DNA of 64,000 nt from CAVWQV01 sp963757115 (lineage in GTDB: Bacteria; Pseudomonadota; Alphaproteobacteria; Acetobacterales; Acetobacteraceae). Below are positions 62,500 to 64,000 of this stretch, piece after piece. The DNA lies in NCBI GenBank assembly GCA_963757115.1, contig CAVWQV010000006.1, positions 372,001-436,000 on the forward strand. Direction: 5' to 3'. The notes beneath the pieces were generated by a model. It searched no databases and was not told the DNA's origin. It saw nothing but the letters and a program-made list of their open reading frames with translations. The translations under genes were made by a program, and so were the position numbers. Positions within the stretch are counted from its first letter, which is position 1. Each line of letters begins with the position of its first letter.

Positions 62500-64000
62500 T
62501 CATGCCGCCCGCGCCATCTCGCCGCGGAGACCGGCCTTCATCAAGTCCGCGCCCTTCTCCGCAATCATGATCGTCGCGGCATTGGTGTTGCCGGAAACCA
62601 TCGTCGGCATCACTGATGCGTCCGCGACCCGGAGGCCCTCGATCCCGCGCACCCGTAGCTGGTCGTCCACGACTGCCATCGGGTCGCTCCCCATTTTGCA
62701 GGTGCCGACCACGTGATAGGTCGTCTGGCCGTTGCGCCGGGCGAAGTCGAGCCACTCCTCGTCGGTCTGCACCGCAGCACCGGGATTGATCTCGTAGGCC
62801 CGGTACTTGTCCAGCAACGGGTTCTCGATGATGCGCCGCCCGATCTTCATCCCATCGACCAGCACGCGCTGATCGATGGGATCGGCCAGGTAATTTGGCC
62901 GGATCGCGGGAGCGGCGAGCGGGTCCGGTGAACGGAGATGGATGGAACCCTTCGATTCCGGCCGGCACTGGTAGACGGTCAGCGTCATGCCCGGCTCGCG
63001 TTCGAGCAAGCGAGTGGCGGCGTTGCCGTAGCTGGCATGGGCGAAGTGAAACTGCGCGTCGGGTTCTTCGAGCTCAGGGCGGGTCTTGACGAAGCCGAAC
63101 ACGATCCCGGCGGTGTAGGTGAGGATCCCGCGGCCGCTCATGAAATACCTGGCGATCTCGCGGGCGAAATTGAGGCCTCGGGTTTGCTCGTTCAACGTGA
63201 TCGGCAGCTTCACCCGCCAGTTCATGCGGGGAGCGTAGTGATCGCGGTAGTTCTCGCCGACGCCGGGCAGTTGGTGCACTGGCTCGATGCCGAAGGAGTG
63301 CAGCAGGTCGGGCTGACCGATGCCGGAAACCTCCAGGATATGCGGCGATTGCACGGCACCCGCCGCTAGCACCACCTCGCCATGGCAGCGTGCTTCGCGC
63401 GCCGCCCCGTTCTGGACAAAGCGGACGCCCACGCAGCGCTTGCCCTCCAGGATGAGGCCGGTGCACTGGGCGTTGGTCTCGACGTGCAAGTTGGGGCGCG
63501 AGCGCGCGGGATCGAGGAAGGCCCGCGCGGTCGACCAGCGTCGACCGTGCTTTTGCGTCACCTGAAAGTAGCCGAAGCCTTCCTGGTGGCCGTTGTTGTA
63601 GTCGGGATTGCGCGGCCAACCTTCGGCTCCCGCGGCGGCGATGAATGCGTCGCACAGCTCGTGGTTCTCGCGCATCTCGGCGACGTTCAGCGGGCCGCCA
63701 TAGCCTCGAGCGGGATCGCCGTTGTTGCGCTCGTAGTGCTCCGACTTCTTGAAATACGGCAGCACCGCGTCGTAGGACCAGCCGCGGTTCCCGAACTGGG
63801 ACCACGTGTTGTAGTCGAGCGGGTTGCCCCGCACGTAGAGCATCCCGTTGATGGAGCTCGAGCCGCCGAGCGTCTTGCCGCGCGGGATCGGGATGGATCG
63901 GCCGTGACAGTTCGGCTCGGGCTCCGTCGCGAACATCCAGTTTAGTTTGGGATTGACCATCAGCTTGGCGAAGCCGACCGGAATCGGGATCCAGAAATTG
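62500..64000 (-). CDS. GMC family FAD-dependent oxidoreductase (partial, 5' end outside window)
   Basis: Similar to choline dehydrogenase and alcohol dehydrogenases of the GMC fold. Visible from the PVGFAKLMVNPKLNWMFATE region. Landmarks: PRGKTLGGSSSINGMLYVRG, VLAAGAVQSPHILEVSGIGQ and HQLPGVGENYRDHYAPRM. The C-terminal part has the catalytic His in TYHVVGTCKMGSDPMAVVDD and the Asn-Thr-Asn-Ala in PTMVSGNTNAATIMIAEKGA. The N-terminal FAD loop (~60 residues) lies beyond the right edge. A small alcohol oxidised to an aldehyde is the likely reaction. Confidence 0.92.
   Translation of the reverse strand, partial: NFWIPIPVGFAKLMVNPKLNWMFATEPEPNCHGRSIPIPRGKTLGGSSSINGMLYVRGNPLDYNTWSQFGNRGWSYDAVLPYFKKSEHYERNNGDPARGYGGPLNVAEMRENHELCDAFIAAAGAEGWPRNPDYNNGHQEGFGYFQVTQKHGRRWSTARAFLDPARSRPNLHVETNAQCTGLILEGKRCVGVRFVQNGAAREARCHGEVVLAAGAVQSPHILEVSGIGQPDLLHSFGIEPVHQLPGVGENYRDHYAPRMNWRVKLPITLNEQTRGLNFAREIARYFMSGRGILTYTAGIVFGFVKTRPELEEPDAQFHFAHASYGNAATRLLEREPGMTLTVYQCRPESKGSIHLRSPDPLAAPAIRPNYLADPIDQRVLVDGMKIGRRIIENPLLDKYRAYEINPGAAVQTDEEWLDFARRNGQTTYHVVGTCKMGSDPMAVVDDQLRVRGIEGLRVADASVMPTMVSGNTNAATIMIAEKGADLMKAGLRGEMARAA

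Noticed and set aside
1..64000. CRISPR array, insertion sequence, prophage or integrative element
   Set aside because: No direct-repeat array, no transposase or integrase and no terminal inverted repeats were seen; gene density is that of a chromosome.

Overview
This is a high-GC window (about two thirds G+C by eye) with alphaproteobacterial gene content. The layouts thrS-infC and ffh-rpsP-rimM-trmD-rplS-leuC-leuD-leuB suggest a Rhodospirillales/Acetobacteraceae-like, free-living soil or rhizosphere organism. The taxon is inference, because no rRNA is present. Dense, short-spaced and overlapping genes, no insertion sequences and no CRISPR point to a chromosomal segment.

Layout. 1-4.5 kb: kdpFABC potassium pump on the minus strand with a 27-codon leader ORF. 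4.8-6.1 kb: a broken MFS carrier. 6.1-10.4 kb: a translationally coupled minus-strand cassette of small-molecule kinase, divergent enolase, D-2-hydroxyacid dehydrogenase and esterase; I consider this the most novel system here. 10.5-19.4 kb: accessory genes (orphan substrate-binding protein, a low-GC SCP2-like/hydrolase pair, Rap1a-like protein, VOC protein, TauD-type dioxygenase, RlpA, TTC38-like TPR protein plus sugar dehydrogenase, amidohydrolase remnant). 19.4-23.2 kb: phosphodiesterase, DUF2934 and the ergothioneine pair egtD/egtB. 23.3-26.2 kb: copper-handling group (DUF2946, outer-membrane protein, SCO, PCuAC, lipoprotein). 26.2-35.7 kb: BrkB, stress SDR, AroQ-like protein, cupin, GST, an amidohydrolase/CoA-transferase/methyltransferase operon, an orphan MbcA/ParS/Xre-like protein, a TPR protein, an epimerase and a hydrolase. 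35.7-43 kb: three glycosyltransferases and a UDP-glucuronate decarboxylase flank thrS and infC. 44.2-51 kb: the translation and leucine housekeeping block and a tRNA-Arg. 51-64 kb: DJ-1/PfpI, aldo/keto reductase, CobW, MHYT sensor, MaoC, YbaK, rdgB-rph, a CPA2 antiporter, DUF6197, SDR, Uma2 and a GMC oxidoreductase cut by the window edge.

A striking property is single-base frameshifts: about 19 in 14 genes, about 16 of them consistent with one extra base. Removing one base at the stated place restores a normal family sequence each time. This looks more like sequencing or assembly error than decay, although decay cannot be excluded. Convention: genes with one frameshift are typed CDS and called 'frameshifted'; genes with two or more lesions or a deletion are typed pseudogene. 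Coordinates of such genes span the reconstructed reading frame.
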